Assembly: GCF_014174515.1 (NCBI RefSeq)
Contig: NZ_JACJUG010000003.1
Span: 233,959 to 297,958, forward strand
Direction of reading: 5' to 3'
Length of the DNA stretch: 64,000 bases
DNA from: Mitsuaria sp. WAJ17
Lineage (GTDB): Bacteria; Pseudomonadota; Gammaproteobacteria; Burkholderiales; Burkholderiaceae_C
Position numbers and translations under genes: made by a program. Of the stretch, positions 8,059-17,048 are shown piece after piece; position 1 is the stretch's first letter, and each line of letters opens with the position of its first letter. The notes below the pieces were generated by a model, which was not told the DNA's origin, made no database searches, and worked only from the letters and a program-made list of their open reading frames with translations.

Positions 8059-9795
8059 TCAGACGATGGCCTCCACCACCATCTGCACCCGCTGCTGGCC
8101 CTGGTACTCGTCCAGGCTCAGGCGGTAGGCCATGCGGGCCTGTTCGGGCACGGGGTCGGTGTGGCCGAACCAGATCGCGTCGCGCAGCAGCCCGCCCTGG
8201 CGCACCCGCAGCTTGAGGTGGCGCTCGCCCACGATGCGCTGCGCCACGATCTGGACCTCGTCGCAGAACAACGGCGCCTCGAAGGCCTGGCCCCAGACCT
8301 GGGCTTCCAGCTCCTGGACAGTCTGGGCGTTGAAGGCCTCGGCCGGCAGCGGGCCGTCCGTGCGCAGGGTGCGTTGCAGCGCGGCCTCGTCCAGCCATTC
8401 GGCCGCGACCTGGGTCAGCGCCTCGCGAAAGGTCTCGACCCCGCCCTCGGCCAGCGTGCAGCCGGCGGCCATGGCATGGCCTCCGAAGCGCTTGAGCAGC
8501 TCGGGGTGGCGCTTGGAAACGAGATCCAATGCGTCACGCAAGTGGAAGCCCGCGATGGAGCGCCCGGAGCCCTTGAGCTGCCCGTCGGCGCCGCGGGCCA
8601 GCACGAAAGTGGGGCGGTGGGCGGCGTCCTTGATGCGCGAGGCCACGATGCCGACCACGCCCTCGTGGAAGTCCTCGTCGAAGAGGACCAGGGCCGGCGG
8701 CGTCTGCTGCGCCAGCCGGGTCTGCAGGCGGGCCAGTTGGGCCTCGGCCTGCTCGCGCATGCCGGCCTCGATCTCGCGGCGCTCGCGGTTGATGGTGTCC
8801 AGCAGGCGGGCCAGCTCCAGTGCACGGGCAGGGTCCTCGCAGAGCAGGCACTCGATGCCCACGGTCATGTCGGACAGCCGCCCGGCCGCATTGATGCGCG
8901 GGCCCAGAGCGAAGCCGAGGTCGAAGGTGTTGGCGCGGCCAGCGTCGCGGCCGGCCGCCGTGAACAGCGCGGCCACGCCGGGCTGCATGCGACCCGCGCG
9001 CATGCGGCGCAGGCCCTGCGCGACCAGGCGGCGGTTGTTGGCGTCCAGCCTGACCACGTCGGCCACGGTGCCCAGGGCGACGAGGTCCAGCAGCCCGTCC
9101 AGGCGCGGCTGTTCGCGGCCCTCGTAGGCACCCCGCCGGCGCAACTCGCCGCGCACCGCCAGCAGCACGTAGAAGGCCACGCCGACGCCGGCCAGGTTCT
9201 TGCTCTCGAAGGTGCAGCCCGGCTGGCTGGGGTTGACCAGGGCATCGGCCTCGGGCAGTTGCACCGCCTCGTCCACCAGGGCGGGCAGGTGGTGGTCGGT
9301 CACCAGGACTTTCAGCCCCAAGGCCTTGGCATGGGCCACGCCGGCCAGGCTGGCGATGCCGTTGTCCACCGTCATCAGCAGCCGGGGCTGCAGGGGCAGG
9401 GCCAGGTCCACGATGGCGGGGGTCAGGCCGTAGCCGTGGATGGCGCGGTCGGGAACGACGTAGTGCAGGGTGTCAGGTTTTGCCCCCAACAGGCCCAGGC
9501 CTCGCAGGGCTACGGCGCAGGCGGTGGCGCCGTCGCAGTCGTAATCGGCGACTAGGCAGATGCGCTCGCCCTGCTGGATGGCGTCGGCCAGCAGCGTTGC
9601 CGCTGCGGCGATGCCCTTGAGGCCCTCGGGCGGCAGCAGCTTGTCCAGGCCGGCATCCAGCTCCTCGGGGCTGCGCACGCCGCGGGCAGCGAAGAGCCGT
9701 GCTAGCAGCGGGGAGAAGCCGGCCTGCTCCAGCGTCCAGGCAGCGCGCGGAGGGGCGTCGCGGCTCAGCAGGGTGGGGTTGATGCGGGGGCTCAC
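8059..9795 (-). CDS. recJ: Single-stranded-DNA-specific exonuclease RecJ
   Basis: A 578-residue 5'-3' ssDNA exonuclease used in recombination and mismatch repair. The DHH-family motifs are clear: LVADYDCDGATA near residue 82, LVTDHHLP near 160, and DHHA1-type GFHLRDALDLV and GGHAMAAG motifs in the second half. I chose the GTG at 9795 (VSPRINPTLLSRD): it overlaps the preceding stop as GTGA and has a GGAGA ribosome site just upstream, and the family normally starts here. The frame is open further upstream, but that region belongs to the coupled gene. Cytoplasmic. Confidence 0.95.
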   Translation of the reverse strand: MSPRINPTLLSRDAPPRAAWTLEQAGFSPLLARLFAARGVRSPEELDAGLDKLLPPEGLKGIAAAATLLADAIQQGERICLVADYDCDGATACAVALRGLGLLGAKPDTLHYVVPDRAIHGYGLTPAIVDLALPLQPRLLMTVDNGIASLAGVAHAKALGLKVLVTDHHLPALVDEAVQLPEADALVNPSQPGCTFESKNLAGVGVAFYVLLAVRGELRRRGAYEGREQPRLDGLLDLVALGTVADVVRLDANNRRLVAQGLRRMRAGRMQPGVAALFTAAGRDAGRANTFDLGFALGPRINAAGRLSDMTVGIECLLCEDPARALELARLLDTINRERREIEAGMREQAEAQLARLQTRLAQQTPPALVLFDEDFHEGVVGIVASRIKDAAHRPTFVLARGADGQLKGSGRSIAGFHLRDALDLVSKRHPELLKRFGGHAMAAGCTLAEGGVETFREALTQVAAEWLDEAALQRTLRTDGPLPAEAFNAQTVQELEAQVWGQAFEAPLFCDEVQIVAQRIVGERHLKLRVRQGGLLRDAIWFGHTDPVPEQARMAYRLSLDEYQGQQRVQMVVEAIV

Positions 9796-10709
9796 AGGCT
9801 CTCCAGGAGGCGGGCGGCCTGCCCGCGGCACGGTCGCAACTGCTGCCACAGGCGCTGCACGACGCCGCGCGGCTGCGGGTGCAGGGTCAGGGCTTGCCGC
9901 TCGCCGGCCAGGCTCAGCGTTGCGGTGCCAGCCGCGAGGGCCGGCAGCAGGGGGGCGATGCGCCGGGCGTCCAGTTCGCGCCAGGCTTCGGCCCAGGCGG
10001 TCCAGTCGCCGGTGATCCAGGCGGCGCGCAGCTGATTGTCCACCTCAAGGCCGGTGGGCAGCGCGTGCCCGGCGGCGCTGCCGCAGCCCCAGATCCAGAC
10101 GCTGTTGACGGGGCGCTGGCCGGCCTGCTCGCGCGCAGCATTGAGTGGGTGGCCGTGCAGGGTCATCTGGGCCTCCATCTGCAGGCGCAGCAGCTGGCGC
10201 GGCTCGGGCAGCCAGGCATCGACATTGCGATGGATGACGCGGTCCAGGCTGGCGGTCTCCAGGCCTTGCAGCTGCTCATGGGCCACGAACCACTGCCCTG
10301 GGGCCAGGTGCTGGAGGGCCCAGCCTTCCTCCTCGGGAAAGAGCGGGGCCAGGGCATCGACGAAGGCCCGGGAGCTGTCGGCGCCCAGGCCCAGCTCGGC
10401 AGGGTCCAGGGCAGTGACCTGGTCGCTGCCCACATCGCAGTGCAGGGGCGTAAGGCGGGCCCACGCGCGTGCGCCAGCTGAGCTGCCAAGCGCCCAGGCG
10501 GCCAGAGGGGGCGGTGCGTCGCCCGGGAGGCCTGCGAGCGCGGCCAGCAGGCGCTCCTGGGGCAGGGCGGGGCTGTATTCGTCGTCGCCGTACCGGGGGC
10601 CGGGGGCCAGGTCTGCCAGCGCGCGCTCCAGGGCGGGCAGTCGCAGGTCGGCCAGGACGGCCTGGGCCTGCGGGTCCATGGCGCTGGCGTAGGGAATCAC
10701 GAGGTGCAT
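9792..10709 (-). CDS. Conserved protein coupled to recJ (often labelled phosphoglycerate mutase-like)
   Basis: A 305-residue protein starting MHLVIPYASAMD. It contains NSVWIWGCG and an AHEQLQGLETA segment, features I associate with a conserved betaproteobacterial family found beside recJ. Databases often label this family as a phosphoglycerate-mutase-like or regulator protein, but I see no catalytic RHG motif. It overlaps recJ by 4 bases, so the two are translationally coupled. That suggests a shared or related role, but the function is unknown. The start at 10709 sits at the end of open sequence that matches the family. Confidence 0.82.
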   Translation of the reverse strand: MHLVIPYASAMDPQAQAVLADLRLPALERALADLAPGPRYGDDEYSPALPQERLLAALAGLPGDAPPPLAAWALGSSAGARAWARLTPLHCDVGSDQVTALDPAELGLGADSSRAFVDALAPLFPEEEGWALQHLAPGQWFVAHEQLQGLETASLDRVIHRNVDAWLPEPRQLLRLQMEAQMTLHGHPLNAAREQAGQRPVNSVWIWGCGSAAGHALPTGLEVDNQLRAAWITGDWTAWAEAWRELDARRIAPLLPALAAGTATLSLAGERQALTLHPQPRGVVQRLWQQLRPCRGQAARLLESL

Positions 10710-10794
10710 GGGGCGGATTATCCGGTGCGGTTTGTCATCGCCCGGCCACGGTCCGGACATCAGGCGGACATCGCGCAGCGGCAAGCTGCGCGGC

Positions 10795-11733
10795 ATGCAG
10801 CACGACACCCTCCTGGCGCGCGCCGCCACCCTGGTCCCGCGAGTCACCGGCTCAGCCGGCCCTGCCGGTGATGCGCCCGCAGAGGCCGGCGAGGGGCTGC
10901 CGCGGCTGCGGGTGCGCACGGTCTGGATCTCCGACCTGCACCTGGGCACGCCTGGCTGCCAGGCGCGCCATCTGCTGGACTTCCTGCGCTCCGTCGAGTG
11001 CGAGCAGCTCTTCCTGGTGGGCGACATCATCGACGGCTGGCAACTGCGGCGCAGTTGGTACTGGCCGCAGGCCCACAACGACGTGGTGCAGAAGCTGCTG
11101 CGCAAGGCGCGCAAGGGCTGCCGCGTGATCTTCATTCCCGGCAACCACGACGAGTTCGCCCGAAAGTACGTGCAGCACAGCTTCGGCGGTATCGAGGTGG
11201 CCGAGGACTGGATCCACGAAACGGCCGATGGCCGCAAGCTCTGGATCACTCATGGCGACCTCTTCGATGGCGTTATCCAGTGCGCCAAGTGGCTGGCCCA
11301 TGTGGGGGACTCGCTCTACGAGTTCACGCTGCGCCTCAATCGCCACCTCAACAGCCTGCGGGCCCGCATGGGCCTGCCCTACTGGAGCCTCTCGCGCTAC
11401 CTGAAGCTCAAGGTCAAGCGGGCGGTCAGCTATGTCTCGCAGTTCGAGGAGGCCGTGGCGCGCGAGGCCCGGCGCCGCGGCGTGCAGGGCGTGGTCTGTG
11501 GCCACATCCACCATGCGGAGCTGCGCACCATTGACGGCGTGCTCTATGCCAATGACGGCGACTGGGTCGAGAGCCTCACCGCCCTGGTCGAGCATGCCGA
11601 CGGCCGCCTGGAGATCCTGGACTGGACGTCCTTTAGCCAGGGCGGTGGGCCGGCGTCCGTCCCTCGCACGGCAGAATCGGAAGCGGCCGCATGCGCCGAA
11701 CAGCGTCATGTGCCTGTCACGATGCCTTCATAA
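10795..11733 (+). CDS. LpxH-like calcineurin-family phosphoesterase
   Basis: A 312-residue metallophosphoesterase. The motifs follow UDP-2,3-diacylglucosamine pyrophosphatase: WISDLHLG, LVGDIIDGW, IPGNHDE, ITHGDLFDG and VVCGHIHHAE. The roughly 35-residue N-terminal extension and the conserved internal region (LKLKVKRAVSYVSQFEEAVA) are typical of the larger paralogue common in Burkholderiales, which need not be the lipid A enzyme. The ATG at 10795 is the first plausible start, though with a poor ribosome site. ppk1 follows after 9 bases, so the two are probably co-transcribed. Confidence 0.85.
   Translation: MQHDTLLARAATLVPRVTGSAGPAGDAPAEAGEGLPRLRVRTVWISDLHLGTPGCQARHLLDFLRSVECEQLFLVGDIIDGWQLRRSWYWPQAHNDVVQKLLRKARKGCRVIFIPGNHDEFARKYVQHSFGGIEVAEDWIHETADGRKLWITHGDLFDGVIQCAKWLAHVGDSLYEFTLRLNRHLNSLRARMGLPYWSLSRYLKLKVKRAVSYVSQFEEAVAREARRRGVQGVVCGHIHHAELRTIDGVLYANDGDWVESLTALVEHADGRLEILDWTSFSQGGGPASVPRTAESEAAACAEQRHVPVTMPS
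11703..11731 (+). promoter_or_regulatory. Candidate Pho box before ppk1
   Basis: Three 7-mers with strict 11-bp spacing, GCGTCAT (11703), CTGTCAC (11714) and CCTTCAT (11725), resemble the PhoB consensus repeat CTGTCAT. The middle one is a full match. They lie within the last codons of the upstream gene, just before the ppk1 start, so a PhoB-driven transcript would have almost no leader. Confidence 0.35.
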
Positions 11734-11742
11734 AGTGGGGAC

Positions 11743-13803
11743 ATGACCCTGATGCCTCCTGCCCTGCTCAATCGCGAACAAGCCATCCTGGAATTCAATG
11801 CCCGCGTGCTGGCCCAGGCCCAGCGCGAGGATGTCCCGCTGCTGGAGCGGCTGCGCTATGTGTGCATCGTCTCCTCCAACCTGGACGAGTTCTTCGAGGT
11901 GCGCTTCGCCGACATGCTGGACGCCGCCCGCGAGCCGGGCAGCGCGGTCAGCAGCCGCGACATCGAGCGCGTGGCCGGCGAGGCGCACGAGCTGATCGAT
12001 CGCCAGTACGGCGTGTTCAACGAGCAGATCATGCCCAGGCTCCTGGAGCAGGGCATCGTGATCCACAACCACGCCGACCGCGACGAGGCGCAGCGCCACT
12101 GGGTCGCCCGCTTCTTCGAGCGCGAGGTCAAGCCCCTGCTGGTGCCCGTGGGCCTGGACCCGGCTCATCCTTTCCCGCAGGTGGCCAATAAGTCCCTGCA
12201 CTTCGTGGTGCGGCTCTCGGGCAAGGATGCCTTTGGGCGCGACAACCGCATCGCCATCGTCAAGGTGCCGCGCGTGCTGCCGCGGGTGATCAAGCTGCCG
12301 CAGCAGGTCAGCGGCGGGCGGCAGGTCTTCGTGCTGCTGACCAGCGTGATCCGAGCCCACCTGGAGGAGCTGTTCCCGGGGCGGCAGGTGGAGTCCTTCT
12401 CGCAGTTCCGCGTCACTCGCGACTCGGACCTGGAGGTCGATGAGGAGGAGGTGGCCAACCTGCGCCACGCCCTGCGCTCGGGGCTGACCACGCGCCACTT
12501 CGGCCGGGCCGTGCGCCTGGAGGTGGTCAATTCCTGCCCCGAGGAGCTCTCGCGTTTCCTGCTGGAGCAGTTTCAACTGCCGAACGCGGCCCTGTACCGC
12601 GTCAACGGGCCGGTGAACCTGGTGCGGCTCAACGAGCTGATCGACCTGACCGACGCGCCCGAGCTGCGCTTCGTGCCTCATGAACCGCTCTGGCCCCAGG
12701 CCAGCCTGCCGCGCCAGAAGCGCTGCTTCGAGCGCCTGCGCAAGGGCGACGTGCTGCTGCACCATCCCTTCGAGAGCTTCGAGCCCGTCGTGCAGTTCCT
12801 GCGCGAGGCCGTCGAGGACCCGGACGTGCTGGCCATCAAGCAGACCATCTACCGCACCGGCAGCCAGTCCGTGCTGATGGACCTGCTGATTGAGGCGGCC
12901 CGCCGCGGCAAGGAAGTGATGGCAGTGGTGGAGCTCAAGGCCCGCTTCGACGAAGAGGCCAACATCAACTGGGCCGAGCGGCTGGAGGCCGTGGGTGCGC
13001 AGGTGGTGTACGGCATCGTGGGGTTGAAGACCCACGCCAAGATGCTGCTGGTGACGCGGCGCGAGGGCAAGCCCGGTGGCAAGCATGTGCTGCGCCGCTA
13101 TGCCCATCTCTCCACCGGCAACTACAACCCCAGGACGGCGCGGCTCTACACCGACATCGGCTGCCTCACCGCCGATCCGGACCTCACGTCCGACATCGAC
13201 AACGTCTTCCGCCAGCTGGCCTCGCTGGGCAAGGCCAGGCCCGCCAAGCGCCTGCTGCTGGCACCCTTTCACATGCACGAGCGCATGGTCGAGTGCCTGG
13301 CGCGTGTGGAGCAGTCGGCCCGCGAGGGGCGGACGGCGCGGGTGGTGCTGAAGGTCAATGCGCTGACCGACGCCGAACTGATCCACGCTCTGCTGCGCTG
13401 TGGGCAGGCCGGGGCTGAGATCGACCTCATCGTGCGCGGCGCCTGCATGCTGCCGCCGCAGCTGCCGGGCATTTCGGACCGCATCCGCGTGCGTTCCGTC
13501 GTGGGCCGTTTCCTGGAGCATTCGCGTGTCAGCTACTTCCGCTGGGGCGAGGGTGAGGAGGACGAGGCCCTGTACCTCTCCAGCGCCGACTGGATGAGTC
13601 GCAACATGTTCCGGCGCATCGAGGTGGCCTGGCCCGTGCTCGACGCGAAGCTGCGCCAGCGCCTCATCGACGAAACGCTGCAGCCCTATCTGCACGACAG
13701 CCTCGACGCCTGGGAGCAGCTGCCCGATGGCCACTACCGTCGCATCGAAGGGGAGGGCCGCAGCGCCCAGCAGGCCCTGATGCGCCGCTACGCCGTCGAG
13801 TGA
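11743..13803 (+). CDS. ppk1: Polyphosphate kinase 1
   Basis: A 686-residue enzyme of the normal PPK1 length that reversibly polymerises ATP gamma-phosphate into polyphosphate. The N-terminal domain (VSSNLDEFFEVR) is followed by the head domain and the two PLD-like C-terminal domains. The region RYAHLSTGNYNPRTARLYTD holds the autophosphorylated histidine motif. KTHAKMLLV and the arginine-rich phosphate-binding segments are also present. GGGGAC lies 3 bases before the ATG. ppx is convergent 22 bases downstream, so synthesis and breakdown of polyphosphate are encoded side by side. A Pho-box-like repeat precedes it. Confidence 0.97.
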   Translation: MTLMPPALLNREQAILEFNARVLAQAQREDVPLLERLRYVCIVSSNLDEFFEVRFADMLDAAREPGSAVSSRDIERVAGEAHELIDRQYGVFNEQIMPRLLEQGIVIHNHADRDEAQRHWVARFFEREVKPLLVPVGLDPAHPFPQVANKSLHFVVRLSGKDAFGRDNRIAIVKVPRVLPRVIKLPQQVSGGRQVFVLLTSVIRAHLEELFPGRQVESFSQFRVTRDSDLEVDEEEVANLRHALRSGLTTRHFGRAVRLEVVNSCPEELSRFLLEQFQLPNAALYRVNGPVNLVRLNELIDLTDAPELRFVPHEPLWPQASLPRQKRCFERLRKGDVLLHHPFESFEPVVQFLREAVEDPDVLAIKQTIYRTGSQSVLMDLLIEAARRGKEVMAVVELKARFDEEANINWAERLEAVGAQVVYGIVGLKTHAKMLLVTRREGKPGGKHVLRRYAHLSTGNYNPRTARLYTDIGCLTADPDLTSDIDNVFRQLASLGKARPAKRLLLAPFHMHERMVECLARVEQSAREGRTARVVLKVNALTDAELIHALLRCGQAGAEIDLIVRGACMLPPQLPGISDRIRVRSVVGRFLEHSRVSYFRWGEGEEDEALYLSSADWMSRNMFRRIEVAWPVLDAKLRQRLIDETLQPYLHDSLDAWEQLPDGHYRRIEGEGRSAQQALMRRYAVE

Positions 13804-13825
13804 AAGCGGGCCGCCGGGGGCGGTC

Positions 13826-15364
13826 TCAGGTCTGGAGGCTCAACTGCAGGCGGCCCAGCTTGCGCCAGGCCTCTAGCTCCTCGTTGAGCAGGTAAAGGGC
13901 CCGCGGATGCGAGGCCGCCCAGCCTTCGGCCATGCGCACCGTCACCCGCTCGCCCTCGCGCTGCAGGCGCATGGCCTGGGCGTCGATGGGCTGGCGGGCA
14001 TGGCACATGATCAGCGCCAGCCGCAGCGCCAGCAGCTGCCACAGCAGGCCCTCGTCCTGCAGCTCCTGCTCCAGCTTGCGCAGGCCGCCGCGCTGGCCCA
14101 AGGCCAGGTCACCCAGGCGGTGCAGCTGGTTCTGGGAGAAGCCGGGGGCGTCCACATGGGCCAGCAGATAGGCGCTGTGGCGGTGGTGGTCGTGATGGGA
14201 GACCATCATGCCGATCTCATGCAGCTTGGCTGCCCAGGCCATCTCGCGCTGGCGCTCGCGCTCGGCCTTGGGGGCCAGTTGCTCGTGCAACTGCAGGGTC
14301 AGGTCTTGCACGCGCTGGGCCTGCTCGGTGTCCACGCCGAAGCGCAGCTGCAGGGCTGCCACGGACTGGTCGCGCATGTCGCGGCCCCGGCTCAGCTCGC
14401 CCTGGCTTGCTTGCAGGCGCTCGGCCAGGTCGAAGACCACGCCCTGGCGCAGCGCGCCCTTGGCTGGTTGCAGGCGTTCGATCTGGAACTGGGTCAGCAG
14501 GGTGTAGAGGATGCACAGGCCGCCACCCACCACGGCGCGGCGGTCGTCCTTGAGGCCGGGCAGGTCCAGGGCATCCATGTGGCCGGCTGCCAGGCAGCGC
14601 TCGATGCACCAGCGCAGGGCCTCGGGCGTGATGCTGCCGTCGGTGACGCCACTGGCGGCCAGCAGCTGAGAAACGGCACCCACCGTGCCCGAGGAGCCCA
14701 GGGCTTCCTGCCAGACCGGCTGGGAGCGTTCGCGGGCGAAGAGATTCAGCGCCTCCTCCAGCTCGGCGCCCGCGGCCACCTGGGCGGCGCGGAAGGCCTC
14801 GGGCGTGAAGCGCCCGTCGGGGAAGTAGCGCAGGGACAGGCTGACGCTGCCGATCTGGAAGGACTCGGCCTTCAGCGGCTTTCTGCCCAGGCCCAGGATC
14901 ATTTCGGTGGAGCGGCCGCCGATGTCGATGACCAGGCGCGGCCGCTCGGAGGGCTGCAGCCGGGCCACGCCGGCGAAGATCAGGCGCGCCTCCTCGCGAC
15001 CCGAGATGACCTCGATGCCATGGCCCAGGGTCTTCTGTGCCAGCGCCAGGAAGGCGTTGCGGTTGCGTGCCTCGCGCAGGGTCTGGGTGGCCACGGCGCG
15101 CACGCGGCCGGCCGGAAAGTCGCGCAGGTGCTCGGCAAAGCCGGCCAGGCAGTCCAGGCCGCGCTGCATGGCCTCGGGCGTCAGCTGGCAGTCGGCGTCC
15201 AGGCCGGCGCCCAGGCGCACTGTCTTCTTCAGGTAGAGCTGTCGCTTGTACTGGCCGCGGTGCAGCTGGGCAATCTCCAGCCGGAAGCTGTTGGAACCCA
15301 TGTCGATGGCGGCCAGGGGCTCGCCGGACGGAATGAGCGGGGATTCGGAGCGGAGCGCGTTCAT
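13826..15364 (-). CDS. ppx: Ppx/GppA-family exopolyphosphatase
   Basis: A 512-residue member of the ASKHA phosphatase family. Visible features are AAIDMGSNSFRLEIAQL at residues 18-34 (first phosphate loop), VIDIGGRSTEMILG (second loop) and GSSGTVGAV, followed by an HD-type helical C-terminal half with KLHEIGMMVSHHDHHRHSAYL. The Mg-dependent enzyme releases orthophosphate from polyphosphate ends, and GppA-type members also cleave pppGpp. The ATG at 15364 fits the family start, with a weak ribosome site. The frame is open much further upstream, but that region is antisense to the ZIP gene and should be ignored. Convergent with ppk1. Confidence 0.94.
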   Translation of the reverse strand: MNALRSESPLIPSGEPLAAIDMGSNSFRLEIAQLHRGQYKRQLYLKKTVRLGAGLDADCQLTPEAMQRGLDCLAGFAEHLRDFPAGRVRAVATQTLREARNRNAFLALAQKTLGHGIEVISGREEARLIFAGVARLQPSERPRLVIDIGGRSTEMILGLGRKPLKAESFQIGSVSLSLRYFPDGRFTPEAFRAAQVAAGAELEEALNLFARERSQPVWQEALGSSGTVGAVSQLLAASGVTDGSITPEALRWCIERCLAAGHMDALDLPGLKDDRRAVVGGGLCILYTLLTQFQIERLQPAKGALRQGVVFDLAERLQASQGELSRGRDMRDQSVAALQLRFGVDTEQAQRVQDLTLQLHEQLAPKAERERQREMAWAAKLHEIGMMVSHHDHHRHSAYLLAHVDAPGFSQNQLHRLGDLALGQRGGLRKLEQELQDEGLLWQLLALRLALIMCHARQPIDAQAMRLQREGERVTVRMAEGWAASHPRALYLLNEELEAWRKLGRLQLSLQT

Positions 15365-15528
15365 GGCGCCGGATTGTCGCGGCTGATGCGGGGTGTCATT
15401 GTGTAAGCGTGCGCGGGGTGTGGCGGCTTGCACAAAGCGCCCCGGCCCGCGCGGCGGATCCCGCCAGCGGCCCGTCTCCAATGAGGCCATTGACAGGTCT
15501 GAGAGAATCCCCTGATGTGCAAACCCTG

Positions 15529-15558
15529 AAGGCGCGCCACCCGGTGCGCCTTTTGTTG
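15529..15558 (+). terminator. Terminator-like hairpin upstream of the ZIP gene
   Basis: AAGGCGC (15529-15535) pairs with GCGCCTT (15546-15552) and is followed by a T-rich run ending near 15558. It lies on the plus strand 40 bases before the ZIP gene and no plus-strand gene precedes it. It may be a leader attenuator or the end of a short RNA. Confidence 0.4.
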
Positions 15559-15595
15559 TCGGGCGCCGGAGATGCCGGCGCGCCTCGCCCCACGC

Positions 15596-16372
15596 ATGAC
15601 CCTGTCCTACATCCTGCTTGCCACCTTCGTGGGCGGCCTGCTCTCCGTGCTGATCGCCGCCAGCTTGACGGTGGCCCTGCTGGGACGCCTGGTGCGGCAT
15701 CTGGTCAGCCTCTCCACCGGGGTGCTGCTGGCCACGGCCCTGCTGCATGTGCTGCCCGAGGCCTTCGAGCGCCAGGCCAGCTCGCATGCCCTCTTCATGA
15801 CCCTGCTGGGCGGGCTGATGTTCTTCTTCCTGCTGGAGAAGGCCGAGCTCTACCGCCACACCCACCACCACGAGGGCGACGGTCACCACCATCACCACCA
15901 TTTCGATGCTGAGCAGGCGGGGCGGGGCGGGCTGTCGGTGCTGGTGGGCGACAGCATCCACAACTTCTGCGACGGCCTCATCATTGCGGCCGCCTTCCTG
16001 GCGGACCAGCACCTGGGCTGGGTCACGGCGGCGGCCATCATCGCCCACGAGATCCCGCAGGAGGTGGGCGACTACATCGTGCTGCTCAATGCCGGCTTCA
16101 GCCGCGGCAAGGCCCTGCTGTTCAACGCCCTGTCCGGCCTGGCGGCGGTGGCGGGCGGCCTGCTGGGCTACTTCATCGTAGGGCCCTGGGAATCGCTGTT
16201 CCCCTATCTGCTGGTGCTGGCCTCCAGCAGCTTCATCTACGTGGCCGTGGCGGACCTGATCCCCCAGCTGCAGCGCCGCCTGCCTTGGCGCGAGACCGCC
16301 GCCCAGCTCTTTTGGCTGGCCGCGGGCATGGGCTTCATTGCGCTGGTGCTGGTGCTGGGCCGCAGCCACTGA
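15596..16372 (+). CDS. ZIP-family divalent metal transporter
   Basis: A 258-residue inner-membrane protein with about eight hydrophobic segments. The cytoplasmic loop after TM3 is histidine-rich (RHTHHHEGDGHHHHHHFD). TM4 and TM5 carry the metal-site motifs SIHNFCDGLIIAAAF and AAIIAHEIPQEVGDYIVLL, the H-x3-D and HEIPQE signatures of ZIP proteins. It should import zinc or another divalent metal. I preferred the ATG at 15596, which starts directly before TM1. An ATG at 15572 would add eight polar residues. A hairpin upstream and the shared terminator region downstream suggest a single-gene unit. Confidence 0.92.
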   Translation: MTLSYILLATFVGGLLSVLIAASLTVALLGRLVRHLVSLSTGVLLATALLHVLPEAFERQASSHALFMTLLGGLMFFFLLEKAELYRHTHHHEGDGHHHHHHFDAEQAGRGGLSVLVGDSIHNFCDGLIIAAAFLADQHLGWVTAAAIIAHEIPQEVGDYIVLLNAGFSRGKALLFNALSGLAAVAGGLLGYFIVGPWESLFPYLLVLASSSFIYVAVADLIPQLQRRLPWRETAAQLFWLAAGMGFIALVLVLGRSH

Positions 16373-16385
16373 GCACGCGGCCATG

Positions 16386-16410
16386 AAAAAGCCCGCCTCG
16401 GGGGGCGGGC
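16386..16410 (-). terminator. Intrinsic terminator of the universal stress protein gene
   Basis: On the minus strand a GCCCGCC/GGCGGGC stem (16391-16397 and 16404-16410) is followed by TTTTT (16390-16386). It lies about 20 bases after the usp stop, and between convergent genes it can also limit readthrough from the ZIP gene. Confidence 0.75.
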
Positions 16411-16432
16411 CTTGTTCGAGGAGCGCCGGATC

Positions 16433-16867
16433 TCAGCGCACCACGAGGACCGGGATGGTCGAGTGGGTCAGGACCTTCTGGGTCTCGCTGCCCAGCAGCA
16501 GGGCTTGCACGCCGCGGCGGCCGTGCGAGGCCATCACGACGAGGTCGGCTTCCATGCGCTTGGCGTGCTCGATGATGGCCTCCCAAGGGTGCAGGGCCTC
16601 GATGCTGTGCGCCTCGGCGGGCACGCCGGCCTTCTCGGCCGCGGCCAGCACGGCCTTCAGGCGGACCTGGGCGATGCGCTCCTGGGCGTCGAAGAACTCC
16701 TGCGGCGGCGTGGGCTGCATCTCCGACACGGCACTGTAGGGGAAGGGTTCCTTGACGCTGATTGCGAAGATCTTGGCGTCCAGTTCCTGAGCCAGGCCCA
16801 GGGCCTGTTCGAGAGCCTTGGCGGTGATGTCGGAACCGTCGGTCGGAACGATGATGCGCTTGTACAT
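16433..16867 (-). CDS. Universal stress protein, UspA family
   Basis: A 144-residue single-domain Usp. It opens MYKRIIVPTDGSDITAKALEQA, ends with a GSETQKVLTHSTIPVLVVR strand, and has the ATP-binding pattern G-x2-G-x(9)-G-[ST] in its degenerate form (MASHGRRGVQALLLGSETQKVL). Such proteins respond to growth arrest and stress, often as dimers. A perfect AAAGGAGG ribosome site lies 6 bases before the ATG. It is a single-gene unit with its own terminator. Confidence 0.92.
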   Translation of the reverse strand: MYKRIIVPTDGSDITAKALEQALGLAQELDAKIFAISVKEPFPYSAVSEMQPTPPQEFFDAQERIAQVRLKAVLAAAEKAGVPAEAHSIEALHPWEAIIEHAKRMEADLVVMASHGRRGVQALLLGSETQKVLTHSTIPVLVVR

Positions 16868-17048
16868 GCGAGCCTCCTTTGAGCTGATCCTGCAAGCCTT
16901 GGGTGAAGACCTCGCCGGACCCCTCGGGCGACCGTGCCGGCCGCTGGTGGAATCCGGTGCTGATGCACAGAGTGTTGCTGTTCAGTAGGCCGCCGCGCTT
17001 GCGCTATGTCAAGACTCGAACGGCCTTCGCCGCGCGAGCGACAGGGGC

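Noticed and set aside
11728..13734. A 668-codon open frame on the strand opposite ppk1
   Set aside because: Its protein is His/Gln/Leu-rich without domains and mirrors a GC-rich coding sequence. ppk1 on the plus strand has all motifs of its family. The same reasoning removes the long open frames opposite the receptor (24949-26862), the CocE/NonD gene (35199-37781), the chemoreceptor (300-2324), dxs (21476-23404), polA (50876-53026) and uvrD (41132-43711).
15499..15550. Resemblance to a TPP riboswitch (CTGAGA followed by CCTGATGTG)
   Set aside because: The conserved ACCTGATCTGG and the following GCGxAGGGA parts are missing, and the downstream gene is a metal transporter with no thiamine link.
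15365..16384. A possible N-terminal extension of ppx of about 340 residues
   Set aside because: The extension is antisense to the ZIP transporter and has no family match. The Ppx start motif lies directly after the ATG at 15364.
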